In this document: in pieces, positions 1 through 8,433 of the stretch
Numbering within the stretch: the first letter of the stretch is position 1
Layout: every line of letters begins with the position of its first letter
Position numbers and translations under genes: made by a program
Notes under the pieces: model-generated
Database searches by the model: none
What the model saw: only the letters and a program-made list of their open reading frames with translations
What the model was told of the DNA's origin: nothing
DNA from: Chryseobacterium aureum
GTDB taxonomy: Bacteria; Bacteroidota; Bacteroidia; Flavobacteriales; Weeksellaceae
Direction: 5' to 3'
DNA: 64,000 nt
Assembly: GCF_003971235.1 (NCBI RefSeq)
Contig: NZ_CP034661.1
Span: 3,534,001-3,598,000 of the forward strand

Positions 1-72
1 CTCAACAGAGTTATCTTTTCTGAAATCCTTAAACGGAAGGGTTTCTAATGCTTTGAATCTTAAGGTTGACAT
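1..72 (-). CDS. Glutamine synthetase type III, N-terminal fragment
   Basis: The window edge cuts this gene; only 24 codons are visible, starting MSTLRFKALETLPFKDFRKD. This start resembles the opening of type III glutamine synthetases (large dodecameric GSIII) of Chryseobacterium-like bacteria, which make glutamine from glutamate, ammonia and ATP. The call rests on recognition of the N-terminus only; no catalytic motif is in view. A -7 box lies 24 bases upstream of the ATG. Confidence 0.5.
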   Translation of the reverse strand, partial: MSTLRFKALETLPFKDFRKDNSVE

Positions 73-95
73 AATTGGGTTGATTTTTTACACGG

Positions 96-103
96 CAAAT
101 TTA
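96..103 (-). promoter_or_regulatory. -7 box for the glutamine synthetase-like gene
   Basis: TAAATTTG on the minus strand matches the Bacteroidota -7 consensus TAnnTTTG and would give a leader of about 17 bases. No clear -33 TTG is seen. The rest of 73-376 is AT-rich, non-coding and, apart from the two promoters annotated here, without recognisable structure. Confidence 0.5.
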
Positions 104-353
104 CAAAAAAAATGAATTGAAAGTATTTTAGCCCTGAAAAAAATAGGGGTGTTTTGAAAATTTATATAATTTAAACGGTTGTTTGGTGTTTTTTAGATGG
201 GGTATTTTGTGATTTAATGTCTAAAATGTGAGATTCTGAGGTCGTTTTGAAGGGGAGAATGTAAAATAATAACTGGTTGTACCATTTACAATAATCCTTG
301 GGGATTAAGCTACTTATTAAAAGACAGTTAAAATAAAGTGGGTAAAGATTTTG

Positions 354-361
354 TATATTTG
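354..361 (+). promoter_or_regulatory. -7 box deciding the start of the next gene
   Basis: TATATTTG fits TAnnTTTG. It lies downstream of an upstream in-frame GTG (338) and 15 bases before the ATG at 377, so translation should begin at 377. No good -33 element is visible. Confidence 0.5.
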
Positions 362-376
362 TGTGAAATTTATTTT

Positions 377-2068
377 ATGACAAATTCTAGAGCAAGAGAA
401 ACCACAGAGGCTATTGAAAGACTATACATCTCTATGAGACACCTATTTTATAGAGGATTTTTCAAGCCGGGCGGAGTTTCAGGAGAGAGTATCAGAAGTT
501 TGTTGAAAACCATCAATCCGGAAATCTACGGAACCATGAATATTCCTAGCAAACTGGAACTTGACGGGTTGATGTATGTTTTAGACAGACTTCCGGAAGG
601 AATTGAAGAATGCGCTTTTATTCATCTTACATCAGATGAGGGGTTTGATAAAGGAAGTTTCGAACCTATTGTTCCCAAGAAAAGAAGAAGAAACTGTTAT
701 AGAATAGACGAACACCAGATGAATATTGAGGTTCTTTTGGGTCGTTCCGAAATTTATGACATCCTTACCCACCTTACCTTCCTGTTTATAGAAGCTGATA
801 AAGTTCGTAACCTGGCATTCATCCAGGATGAAAACTGGAAACCTACCCGTGCTTTCAAAATTATTGAAGAAGTGGTGAAGGGTGAAAAGAAATTCAGCAG
901 AAAAGAAAAAGAGGTGGCGCTTATTCATCTTTCTTCTTTAATAGGAAGATCTTTTGATGAGGCCTTAAGAGCTTACAATACTTTCGGTGATGATCATAAT
1001 CCTGACCGCTTATTCAAAATCATCTACAACTTAGCAAAAGTAAGTCTTGAGGATGCAAAAGGAAGCAGAGAAAGAGAAATTCATTTCAGTGCTATATTAA
1101 AGGAAAGAGTAGGGCACCATTATTTTGGTGAAAAGTGGGCCAACAAAGTGAAAGAAGTTTTATTTGAAAACAATCTTCATATGCGTCCTCTACATATTAT
1201 TTCTGCCAACATGCACTCGGTGAAAAATATGCTCTACGCTAATAATGCCCTTAAAAAGAAACAGCATCATGAGGTAGATTATAAACTGTATGAAGAGATT
1301 TCGAATAAAAAAGAACTTCGTGACAAGGTTTTGAAATATGCTTTGGACGAAGGCATGATCCATATTGCTGACAAAAGCGGAAGCAATATAGATGTACAGA
1401 TTATAGACCTCAGCAAAACAGATCTGAAGAATACCCCGTTTGCAGACTGCAAATTCGGAGGAGATGATGTAGTGATGGTTTTTGATTATGCATTCGGAGA
1501 GCAGGCCTTTGAAGTAATGGATGAATTACTGAGACCTTTTGAGCATAAAGGAGAAGTGTATATGATGCATGTAAAATCCGTTTCTATCATGGGGAAAGCC
1601 GGAATTCTTACCGGAGAAAAAGGAGATATTATGATTCCTACTTCCCATATTTTTGAAGGAACAGCAGATAACTATCCTTTTGAAAATGCCTTGAAGCTGG
1701 AAGATTTCCAAGATGACGAGCTAAAAGCTTTCGAAGGGCCTATGATTACCGTGCTGGGAACATCTCTTCAGAATAAAGATATTCTTTTATATTTTATGAA
1801 TACCTCATGGAAGGCAATCGGTCTTGAAATGGAAGGGGCTCATTACCAGAAAGCCATTCAGGTAGCCTCTAAAATCAGACATCATATTTCGCCGGATCTG
1901 TTTGTAATGTATGCTTATTATGCATCAGATAATCCGTTGGAAACAGGAAGTACGTTGTCTTCAGGAGGATTGGGTCTTACAGGGGTAAAACCAACGTATC
2001 TGATCACTTTAAGAATCCTTGAAAAGATTTTAAAGAGTGGTAAGAAAGAAGCTTCTGCTAAAAAATAA
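377..2068 (+). CDS. Bacteroidota protein of unknown function with nucleosidase-like C-terminus
   Basis: The product has 563 residues, no signal peptide and no obvious membrane segment. I recognise it as a conserved protein of Flavobacteriia without assigned function. Near residues 484-488 it has the pentapeptide EMEGA, followed by a small hydrophobic helix. In AMP nucleosidases and nucleoside phosphorylases a similar motif places the ribose-binding Glu of the nucleoside phosphorylase fold. The segment before it (about residues 375-480) contains short strands and glycine turns that could fit such a fold. Catalysis is not proven, and the N-terminal 350 residues are helical and unfamiliar. ATG 377 is preferred to GTG 338 because a -7 box lies between them. 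The gene is monocistronic and ends in a strong hairpin terminator. Confidence 0.7.
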   Translation: MTNSRARETTEAIERLYISMRHLFYRGFFKPGGVSGESIRSLLKTINPEIYGTMNIPSKLELDGLMYVLDRLPEGIEECAFIHLTSDEGFDKGSFEPIVPKKRRRNCYRIDEHQMNIEVLLGRSEIYDILTHLTFLFIEADKVRNLAFIQDENWKPTRAFKIIEEVVKGEKKFSRKEKEVALIHLSSLIGRSFDEALRAYNTFGDDHNPDRLFKIIYNLAKVSLEDAKGSREREIHFSAILKERVGHHYFGEKWANKVKEVLFENNLHMRPLHIISANMHSVKNMLYANNALKKKQHHEVDYKLYEEISNKKELRDKVLKYALDEGMIHIADKSGSNIDVQIIDLSKTDLKNTPFADCKFGGDDVVMVFDYAFGEQAFEVMDELLRPFEHKGEVYMMHVKSVSIMGKAGILTGEKGDIMIPTSHIFEGTADNYPFENALKLEDFQDDELKAFEGPMITVLGTSLQNKDILLYFMNTSWKAIGLEMEGAHYQKAIQVASKIRHHISPDLFVMYAYYASDNPLETGSTLSSGGLGLTGVKPTYLITLRILEKILKSGKKEASAKK

Positions 2069-2092
2069 TTGTAATTCAACAGTATAATATCA

Positions 2093-2124
2093 GCCTCAAA
2101 TGCATCATACATTTGAGGCTTTTT
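2093..2124 (+). terminator. Rho-independent terminator
   Basis: A perfect 10-bp stem (GCCTCAAATG at 2093-2102, CATTTGAGGC at 2110-2119) is followed by a T-run. Confidence 0.9.
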
Positions 2125-2152
2125 GTATTTTAGAAAACAAAAATATTAGCTC

Positions 2153-2623
2153 ATGAGTTCAGTTTCGGAATTATCAAAAAGATTCAGAGAAGTTATGCTG
2201 GATGGCCGATGGATCGCCAATACCAATTTTAAAGATCAGCTTTCAGATGTGAGCTGGGAACAGGCGGTTGCCAAAGTAGATTCTTTAAATACCATTGCCA
2301 TGCTTACATTTCATATTGATTATTATATTGCAGGGATCATCAATGTTTTGGAAGGCGGTGATCTGGAGATCAGAGATCAATTCAGTTTTGATCTTCCTCC
2401 TATGGAATCTCAGCAGCAATGGGAAGACCTGTTGAATAAACTATGGACAGATTCTGAAAAGTTTGCGGCATTACTGGAACAAATGCCCGATTCTCAACTT
2501 GATGAGGTGTTCGTTGATGAAAAATACGGAACCTACCGAAGAAATATCGACGGAATGATTGAACACAGCTACTATCATTTGGGACAGATTACCCTACTCA
2601 AAAAACTATTGAAAAGCCCATAA
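2153..2623 (+). CDS. DinB-like (DUF1572-type) four-helix protein
   Basis: The 156-residue product has the DinB/YfiT-like arrangement. A first helix carries the segment LTFHIDYY (His near residue 54) and a late helix carries EHSYYHLGQI (His near 137 and 141). In this superfamily three such histidines bind a divalent metal, usually Zn or Ni, in a four-helix bundle. Several members are thiol-dependent transferases (bacillithiol or mycothiol S-transferases), but the substrate here cannot be read from sequence. There is no signal peptide. It sits alone between a terminator and a new promoter. Confidence 0.75.
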   Translation: MSSVSELSKRFREVMLDGRWIANTNFKDQLSDVSWEQAVAKVDSLNTIAMLTFHIDYYIAGIINVLEGGDLEIRDQFSFDLPPMESQQQWEDLLNKLWTDSEKFAALLEQMPDSQLDEVFVDEKYGTYRRNIDGMIEHSYYHLGQITLLKKLLKSP

Positions 2624-2766
2624 AAATACTGATCAGCCGGGGTACCTTCTAAAGAACCTGAACTTTGACAACATGTAATGGTCAGGACTAAAAAAGATTT
2701 TAACAATCCCAATTAAAATTCATCTAAAACCATAATAAACAGAATAAAATCTTCAGATAACTCCTA

Positions 2767-2798
2767 TTTGAGGGTCTTGTCTAAATTACCTACCTTTA
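2767..2798 (+). promoter_or_regulatory. Promoter of the M1 peptidase gene
   Basis: TTTG (2767-2770), a 20-base spacer, then TACCTTTA (2791-2798), close to the Bacteroidota pattern TTTG/TAnnTTTG. The ATG is 18 bases after the -7 box. Confidence 0.6.
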
Positions 2799-2816
2799 TA
2801 AAAAATAAAATTTTAA

Positions 2817-4655
2817 ATGAGAAAATCGGCTGCAATCATTTTTGCGTTTATCATTTCACAATTTCATGCTCAGCAAGGAGCTTATTATCAGCAGGCTGCG
2901 AAGTACAAGATGGATATTGATGTCAATGCTGAAAAATTTACCTATCAGGGAAAACAAACTTTAGAATATACCAACAATTCGCCGGATGAGCTGAATGTGG
3001 TTTATTTTCATTTATACTGGAATGCTTTCAAACCTAATTCGATGATGGATCAGAGAGTGGCTTCCCAGGGAAAAAATGGGGATGGAAGATTACAGAAAGA
3101 CGGAATATCAAGATTGGCCTCAATCCCTAAAGATCAGGAGGGCGCTCAGAATATTCACTGGATCAAACAAAATGGGAAAGAGCTGAAATTTGAAGTTCAG
3201 GAAACCATTATGAAAGTTTATCTGGCAGAGCCTGTCAAACCCAACTCTACCACTACGTTTACCATGGATTGGGATTCTGTGATCCCGCAGCAGATCAGAA
3301 GAAGCGGAAGAAACAATAGAGAGGGAGTGGACATGACGATGACTCAATGGTACCCAAAAATTGCAGAGTACGATTATGACGGCTGGGCAACTTTCGATTA
3401 TCTGGGAAGAGAATTTCATGCACCGTTCTCTGACTTTGATGTAACCATCAAAATCAACAAAGATTATGTAATAGGCGCGGGAGGAATTCTGGAAAACCCT
3501 GCAGAAGTAAAAGGCTATGATGCCAATGCTAAAATAAAAGCAGAAAAAGACAAGAAAGTAACATGGAAATGGACTGCAAAAAACATCCTTGATTTTGCCT
3601 GGAGTGCAGACAGAGATTATTCCGTAGAAAGCTTCAACGTTCCTGAAGGACCAAAGGTTTATCTGGTGTATCAGAAAAACGATAAAACAAAAGCGTGGGG
3701 TGAAGCACAGCCTTACATCACCAAATATTTCCAGATCATGAATTCTCACTTTGGAAAATATGTGTATCCTACCTATGCATTCATTCAGGGAGGAGATGGC
3801 GGAATGGAGTACGGGATGTGTACCATGATCTTAGGTGAAGCTAAAAGCGTTAAAGATTTATTAGGCTTAATGGCTCACGAAGGTTCTCACTCATGGTATC
3901 AGCAGATGCTTGCCACGAATGAATCTGTACGCCCCTGGATGGATGAAGGCTTCACAAGCTATGCGGAAGGTTATACCATGTATCAGCTATTCCCGGAAGA
4001 ACTGCCGAATCCTTTTGCCAAAACACTGGATGCTTACAGAAACTTTATTAAAAAAGGAATTGAAGAACCTGCGGTATGGCTGGGAGATCACCATGATAAC
4101 GGTACCGCCTACACTTACTCATCTTATGTAAAAGGTGAATTATATCTGGTGCAGCTGGGGTATATTATGGGAGAGCAGAATCTGGCAGAAACCTTAAAGC
4201 AATATTATGATCAGTGGAGTATGAAGCACCCTTCAGACAGAGATTTCCTTCATATTGCACAGAAAGTTTCCGGGATGGATCTGAAGTGGTTCCATAATTA
4301 TTGGATCAATACCACAAAGACGATTGATTACGGAATTAAGGACGTAAAGTATGATGCAAAATCTACTACCATTACTTTGGTTAATAATGGTCAGGTTCCA
4401 ATGCCTATTGATTTTGGAGTGATGACGGCCGATAAGAAAATTGTTACCTATCAGATTCCGATGAATATGACCCATACATGGAAAGAAAAGGATGTTTATG
4501 GTGATTTTAAAACAATGCCTTACTGGCCATGGACACAAAAAGAATATACCCTTACCATTCCTTATACAAAATCTCAATTATCTGTTCTGGGAATTGATTT
4601 CAGCCAGAGAATAGCAGATGTAAATATGGAAAATAATTTTGTGGAGGTAAAATAA
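2817..4655 (+). CDS. Secreted M1-family zinc aminopeptidase
   Basis: The 612-residue precursor starts with a signal peptide (about residues 1-18, ending FHAQQ). The zinc site is complete: H354-E355-x-x-H358 within LMAHEGSHSW, and Glu377 in the DEGFTSYAE motif 19 residues after H358, the spacing expected of gluzincins of family M1. The N-terminal half is the beta-rich domain typical of M1 enzymes. It should hydrolyse peptides from their N-terminus outside the cytoplasm. The classical GAMEN exopeptidase motif is replaced by GGMEYGMCT (around residues 328-336), as in many Bacteroidota M1 members, so substrate preference is uncertain. It is transcribed alone from its own promoter and shares a bidirectional terminator with the convergent gene. 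Confidence 0.9.
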   Translation: MRKSAAIIFAFIISQFHAQQGAYYQQAAKYKMDIDVNAEKFTYQGKQTLEYTNNSPDELNVVYFHLYWNAFKPNSMMDQRVASQGKNGDGRLQKDGISRLASIPKDQEGAQNIHWIKQNGKELKFEVQETIMKVYLAEPVKPNSTTTFTMDWDSVIPQQIRRSGRNNREGVDMTMTQWYPKIAEYDYDGWATFDYLGREFHAPFSDFDVTIKINKDYVIGAGGILENPAEVKGYDANAKIKAEKDKKVTWKWTAKNILDFAWSADRDYSVESFNVPEGPKVYLVYQKNDKTKAWGEAQPYITKYFQIMNSHFGKYVYPTYAFIQGGDGGMEYGMCTMILGEAKSVKDLLGLMAHEGSHSWYQQMLATNESVRPWMDEGFTSYAEGYTMYQLFPEELPNPFAKTLDAYRNFIKKGIEEPAVWLGDHHDNGTAYTYSSYVKGELYLVQLGYIMGEQNLAETLKQYYDQWSMKHPSDRDFLHIAQKVSGMDLKWFHNYWINTTKTIDYGIKDVKYDAKSTTITLVNNGQVPMPIDFGVMTADKKIVTYQIPMNMTHTWKEKDVYGDFKTMPYWPWTQKEYTLTIPYTKSQLSVLGIDFSQRIADVNMENNFVEVK

Positions 4656-4729
4656 TCTACATAAAAAACTATCCATACTAGATAGCTGTCTTTATGTTTT
4701 TTTAGTCAATCTTTTCAGAATGAAACAAA

Positions 4730-4761
4730 GTAAAACCCGCAGAGCTCTCTGCGGGTTTTAC
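4730..4761. terminator. Bidirectional terminator
   Basis: A perfect 15-bp inverted repeat (GTAAAACCCGCAGAG and its complement) with A and T runs on both sides lies between two convergent genes. Confidence 0.9.
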
Positions 4762-4772
4762 TATTTTAATTT

Positions 4773-5396
4773 TTATAATACTATTTTCAACCTGATCTCT
4801 TCCAGGTTTTCTATTGAATGGCTGAATCTGTATCCTTTTCCATAATTTATGGTATAGCTTTCAATAATAAAATTATAATTTCCATTCAGTTTTTCTTTTA
4901 AACTTTCAACAAGTCTTTTATTGAGGCCATCATCCAGATCTGAAAAATAAAATCGAATTAAATCTTTATCCCAGGGCTTTAATTTTACAGTTAGCTTAAT
5001 CTTCGTTTTTCTATTTTCAATAGCTTGGTACCATTCTATTAAATATTGATGATCTCCTTTTTCTTCAATGATAATATCATCAGCTATAAATCTATTTTGA
5101 GGGTTAAATTTTTGAGAAGAAATAAATTTATAAATATTCCTGTTGAATTCTGTATTGTGATTAAGTACTATAACTTCATTATTTTCATGATCAAATATCT
5201 TTGCTGCTTTGTCATGATATTGATACATAACATAGTTTGGATTTTCAGAATTTATCAGGAATTGTGATTTATCTATTGTGCTGAGATTGCTTTTTATGAG
5301 AAATTTATAATCAAATATATAATGAGACTGCGCATTCAAACTAAAGCTAATAAGCAGAAATAAAAAATATATTATCGCTTTTGAATTTTTATCCAT
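4773..5396 (-). CDS. Secreted hypothetical protein
   Basis: The product has 207 residues and I do not recognise its family. It has a clear signal peptide (MDKNSKAIIYFLFLLISFSL, cleavage after LNAQ), which points to the periplasm or cell surface. The mature part is rich in Asn, Lys, Ile and Tyr, looks beta-rich and has no cysteines. The coding sequence appears more AT-rich than its neighbours. The gene stands alone, convergent with the M1 peptidase gene, and upstream of it lies an AT-rich non-coding tract followed by a palindrome cluster. Confidence 0.65.
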   Translation of the reverse strand: MDKNSKAIIYFLFLLISFSLNAQSHYIFDYKFLIKSNLSTIDKSQFLINSENPNYVMYQYHDKAAKIFDHENNEVIVLNHNTEFNRNIYKFISSQKFNPQNRFIADDIIIEEKGDHQYLIEWYQAIENRKTKIKLTVKLKPWDKDLIRFYFSDLDDGLNKRLVESLKEKLNGNYNFIIESYTINYGKGYRFSHSIENLEEIRLKIVL

Positions 5397-5560
5397 TTTT
5401 ATGTTTTTAAATTCTTATTACAAGAATAATTTTTTTTAATCAATCAACAATACACTTTTTTTTAAATATTTTTAATCCCTTAGGGATGCTATGATAGCAT
5501 TTTTTTATGTAAAGTGTCTCATAGTAATTAAAATAGATCTCGTTTTGTTATAAATAGACC

Positions 5561-5720
5561 TACAGGAGACTTCCGGAGACCTCATTTGGTTTCCCGCAGC
5601 TTGCAGGAGACTTCCGGAGATCTCCGGAAGTCTCCTGCAACTTGTTTTAAACCTCCGCATATCTCCGGAAGTTACAAACAATAGTGTTTTAGTCTTCCGG
5701 AGGAGTTATGCGGTTATAAA
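5561..5720. repeat. Cluster of palindromic ACTTCCGGAGA elements
   Basis: Centred at 5620/5621 is a perfect 40-bp palindrome (5601-5640). Its left arm is TTGCAGGAGACTTCCGGAGA and its right arm the exact complement. Partial copies flank it: a direct copy at 5561-5580, an inverted copy at about 5660-5674 (ATCTCCGGAAGTTAC), and a further CTTCCGGAGGAG at about 5694-5705. The cluster is GC-richer than the surrounding DNA and is non-coding. It resembles REP/BIME-type dispersed palindromes, but whether it recurs in the genome cannot be seen here. The flanks 5397-5560 and 5721-5879 show no gene. Confidence 0.8.
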
Positions 5721-5879
5721 CAGATTTGTTTTGCATTAAGGAGAATTCTACAAATGATATTATTAAGATCATTGTAATTTATGGGAGATTGGCAGGTTGT
5801 TTTTATAAAAATCATTAAATTTATTGCCTCAAAATTAAGCGGGAATTTCAACTATAGTAATGAATTTCTCCTGAAAAAT

Positions 5880-6644
5880 ATGTCAATGAATTCAATCGTA
5901 ATCAACGTAGGAAACAGCAATATCAGATTTGGTCTTTTCAATGGTGACAATTGTGATATTTCGTGGGTAATTAACACAAAACCTTACAGAACGGCAGATG
6001 AACTTTATGTACAGATGCTCATGCTGTATCAAACCTATAAAATTGATCCTAAAGAAATTGATAAGGTCATTATCGGGTCTGTGGTACCTCAGCTTACCAA
6101 AGTAATGAGTTCCGGGATCAAAAAAATTCACGGGACAATTCCTGTGATTGTAGATAGATCCACTCCTTCTGCCGTTCAGGCAAAATCTAAGCAGATGGGA
6201 ACGGATATTTATGCAAACCTTGTGGCAGCACATAATCTGTACCCGGGCAGAAAAAAGATTGTCATAGACTTTGGGACCGCTCTTACCGCAAGCTGTGTGG
6301 CGGAAACGGGAGAAACTCTGGGAGTGATTATTGCTCCGGGAATTGTAACTTCCCTGAATTCACTGATCAATCAGACAGCACAGCTTCCGGATATAGAACT
6401 GAAGAAGCCAAAATCTGTTTTGGGGCTGGATACGGTAACCTGTATGCAAAGCGGTATGGTTTATGGCTTTCTGGGAATGGTAGAAGGTTTTGTGAGCCGT
6501 ATTAATGAGGAAGTGAATGATGACTGTTTTGTGGTAGCTACGGGAGGTGTTTCCCATGTTTATAAACCTCTCACGGATAAAATTCATGTGATGGACAGGC
6601 TTCATACCCTGAAAGGTCTTTACTTCCTTGGAAAAGATTTATAA
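5880..6644 (+). CDS. coaX: Type III pantothenate kinase-like protein (CoaX)
   Basis: The 254-residue product has the acetate kinase/hsp70/actin fold signature of CoaX, which phosphorylates pantothenate in the first step of coenzyme A synthesis. Visible motifs are INVGNSN at residues 8-14 (family form DxGNT), GTDIY with Asp109 (family form GADR, catalytic Asp), DFGTALTA from Asp130, and the VATGG segment near 219. The first motif is unusual: the normally conserved Asp is Asn9 (codon AAC). Either the family branch tolerates Asn or the enzyme is altered. The reading frame is open back to 5781, but that extension is not CoaX-like. ATG 5880 or 5886 gives the usual family start. The gene appears monocistronic. 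Confidence 0.82.
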   Translation: MSMNSIVINVGNSNIRFGLFNGDNCDISWVINTKPYRTADELYVQMLMLYQTYKIDPKEIDKVIIGSVVPQLTKVMSSGIKKIHGTIPVIVDRSTPSAVQAKSKQMGTDIYANLVAAHNLYPGRKKIVIDFGTALTASCVAETGETLGVIIAPGIVTSLNSLINQTAQLPDIELKKPKSVLGLDTVTCMQSGMVYGFLGMVEGFVSRINEEVNDDCFVVATGGVSHVYKPLTDKIHVMDRLHTLKGLYFLGKDL

Positions 6645-6709
6645 ATTAATATGATTAAAGTTGAGGTTAGCCTTACTACTGCTTTAGTCTTAACCTAAAC
6701 TTTGCTGTC

Positions 6710-7237
6710 ATGGAAAAATTTCCCATTATACAAACCGAAAGATTGATTCTTTCAGAACTGGAAGAGAAGGATATCCCTTTTATTGTTGAATATCTTCAGC
6801 ACAGGATTTTTTCTGATCTTACTTCCAATATTCCGCATCCGTATTTGGAAAGTGATGCCGTATCCTGGCTGAAAATGTCAAAAAAAGCTTTTGATAACCA
6901 TACAGGATATACTTTTGCCATTCGAAACAAAGAAGGGCAGATGATTGGGGCCATCGGTCTGCATGACAGGGATGATGATAAGGCAGAACTGGGATACTGG
7001 ATCGGAATCCCTTACTGGAATAAAGGATTGGTAACCGAAGCGGCACAAGCGGTTTTAAATTTTGGTTTTAAAAAACTGGAGTTCAATAAGATCTTTGCGA
7101 CTCACTTTCTGCACAATCCGGCATCCGGGAGAATTATGGAGAAAATTGGAATGGAGCAGGAAGCGGTGCTGAAGCAGGAAATGAAGAAAGACGGAGAATA
7201 TTTTGACATCGTGCGGTATGCTATTTTTAAAGACTGA
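6710..7237 (+). CDS. GNAT acetyltransferase, RimJ/RimL type
   Basis: The 175-residue protein begins with IQTERLILSELEEKD, the standard start of the RimJ/RimL-like acetyltransferase subfamily. It continues with the ELGYWIGIPYWNKGLVTEA block (about residues 89-107), where the acetyl-CoA pyrophosphate loop of GNAT enzymes lies, and NPASGRIMEKIGM near 135-147. These enzymes acetylate N-termini of ribosomal proteins or small amines; the substrate here is unknown. It is cytoplasmic, has its own transcript and ends in a strong terminator. Confidence 0.88.
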   Translation: MEKFPIIQTERLILSELEEKDIPFIVEYLQHRIFSDLTSNIPHPYLESDAVSWLKMSKKAFDNHTGYTFAIRNKEGQMIGAIGLHDRDDDKAELGYWIGIPYWNKGLVTEAAQAVLNFGFKKLEFNKIFATHFLHNPASGRIMEKIGMEQEAVLKQEMKKDGEYFDIVRYAIFKD

Positions 7238-7274
7238 TTCGTAGGAATTGGATCTTCCAGACTTTATAAAATAC

Positions 7275-7309
7275 AATCGGAGAATACTGGAAGTATTCTC
7301 CGATTTTTT
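7275..7309 (+). terminator. Rho-independent terminator
   Basis: A perfect 14-bp stem (7275-7288 with 7292-7305) and a GGA loop are followed by a T-run. Confidence 0.9.
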
Positions 7310-7326
7310 ATGGAATGATTAAAAGA

Positions 7327-7758
7327 CTATCTTTTACTTTTAAAAAAATCTTTAACGATAGAGGAGCATTCTGCTTCCATAATTCCTGTAATAATTTCGG
7401 TTTTAGGATGGAGGGAAAGGTGCTTATTGATAAATCCTCTTTGTTCGTCTCTGGCTCCTATTACCACTTTTGAGATCTGAGACCAGGAGAGAGCACCGGA
7501 ACACATCACGCAGGGCTCCATGGTTACATACAGGGTACAGTCCTTTAAGTACTTTCCTCCAAGGAAATTAGCTGCTGAGGTGATAGCCTGCATTTCTGCG
7601 TGGGCAGTCACATCATTCAATGTTTCGGTGAGGTTATGGGCTCTTGCGATAATGCGGTTGTTGGAAACCACCACGCATCCAATAGGAACCTCATCTTTTT
7701 CTAAAGCGGCTTCTGCTTCCTGCAGCGCCATTTTCATGTAATATTCGTCAGTAAACAT
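7327..7758 (-). CDS. tadA: tRNA-specific adenosine-34 deaminase
   Basis: This 143-residue zinc deaminase converts A34 of tRNA-Arg(ACG) to inosine. The zinc and catalytic motifs are H53-A-E55 and P82-C83-V-M-C86, and GCVVV and TAHAEM follow the TadA pattern. The length is normal for TadA. It lies 4 bases after the stop of the gene upstream on the minus strand, so the two probably share a transcript. The short size and tRNA-type motif context favour TadA over guanine deaminase or other cytidine deaminase relatives. Confidence 0.9.
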   Translation of the reverse strand: MFTDEYYMKMALQEAEAALEKDEVPIGCVVVSNNRIIARAHNLTETLNDVTAHAEMQAITSAANFLGGKYLKDCTLYVTMEPCVMCSGALSWSQISKVVIGARDEQRGFINKHLSLHPKTEIITGIMEAECSSIVKDFFKSKR

Positions 7759-7762
7759 CTTC

Positions 7763-8383
7763 TTAATCCGTCATCGTTAAAGTTAAAGGAAGTTTGAAAC
7801 TGTAGCAAATAGGATCGCCTTTTATCATGGCGGGAGAAAATTTTTCTGCCAATGAGTAAAGGGCAATTTCTGCCTGCCTGTTGAAGGTGAAATTATCCCC
7901 CTGTGCATGAACATTGCTTACTGATCCATCTTTTTCTACAATAAAAGCGACATCTGTTTTTACCATCTTTTCTTCAGAATATACCCCGTCTACGTACAGC
8001 AGATTGGCGACTTCCTGCCTCAAAGAGTTGATTCCGCCGGGATAATCTGCAGGTTTTTCTGCATCTGAATATTTTTCAGATGGTGTAAGCTTGGGATTTT
8101 TGATGGTATGAAGATCTTCCAAGTTTCTCACCTTCAATAAAGCTCCGATCAATGCATTGTTTTCAATGCTGTCCATTTTTTTCATAAAAAAGAGAAAATC
8201 TCCTTTGATCTCGTTTTTTTTTACGGTACTGGATTCTGCATCAAATTTTTTCCTGAACTCTTTATTCAGCATTGTTCTGTGCTGGTTGTAATAGTTTTTT
8301 ACAAGCCTGAATTCTTCTTTCTGCTGTGACAGTAAAAAGGAAGAAATAAAACAGCTGATAGCAATGAGTAGAGTTTTCAACAA
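7763..8383 (-). CDS. Secreted protein with TonB C-terminal-like domain
   Basis: The 206-residue product has a signal peptide (about residues 1-19, ending SSFLLSQQ). The C-terminal 90 residues resemble a TonB C-terminal-like domain: a YPGGINSLRQEV segment near 114-125, then VAFIVEKDGSVSNVHAQGD, and a final strand pair. Such stand-alone domains are common in Bacteroidota exported proteins and do not imply an energy transducer, since no membrane anchor or proline-rich linker is present. It probably heads an operon with tadA. Its biological role is unknown. Confidence 0.7.
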   Translation of the reverse strand: MLKTLLIAISCFISSFLLSQQKEEFRLVKNYYNQHRTMLNKEFRKKFDAESSTVKKNEIKGDFLFFMKKMDSIENNALIGALLKVRNLEDLHTIKNPKLTPSEKYSDAEKPADYPGGINSLRQEVANLLYVDGVYSEEKMVKTDVAFIVEKDGSVSNVHAQGDNFTFNRQAEIALYSLAEKFSPAMIKGDPICYSFKLPLTLTMTD

Positions 8384-8433
8384 GGGTATATTTATGTAAA
8401 TATAACGAAAAATATGAACTTTATTGTTTACGG

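Noticed and set aside
338..376. GTG start for the gene at 377
   Set aside because: A -7 box lies between GTG and ATG, so the GTG would be outside the transcript, and the extra residues are not protein-like.
3120..3749. 209-codon open frame opposite the M1 peptidase gene
   Set aside because: It lies fully within a confident gene, has no promoter, and has an ordinary antisense composition.
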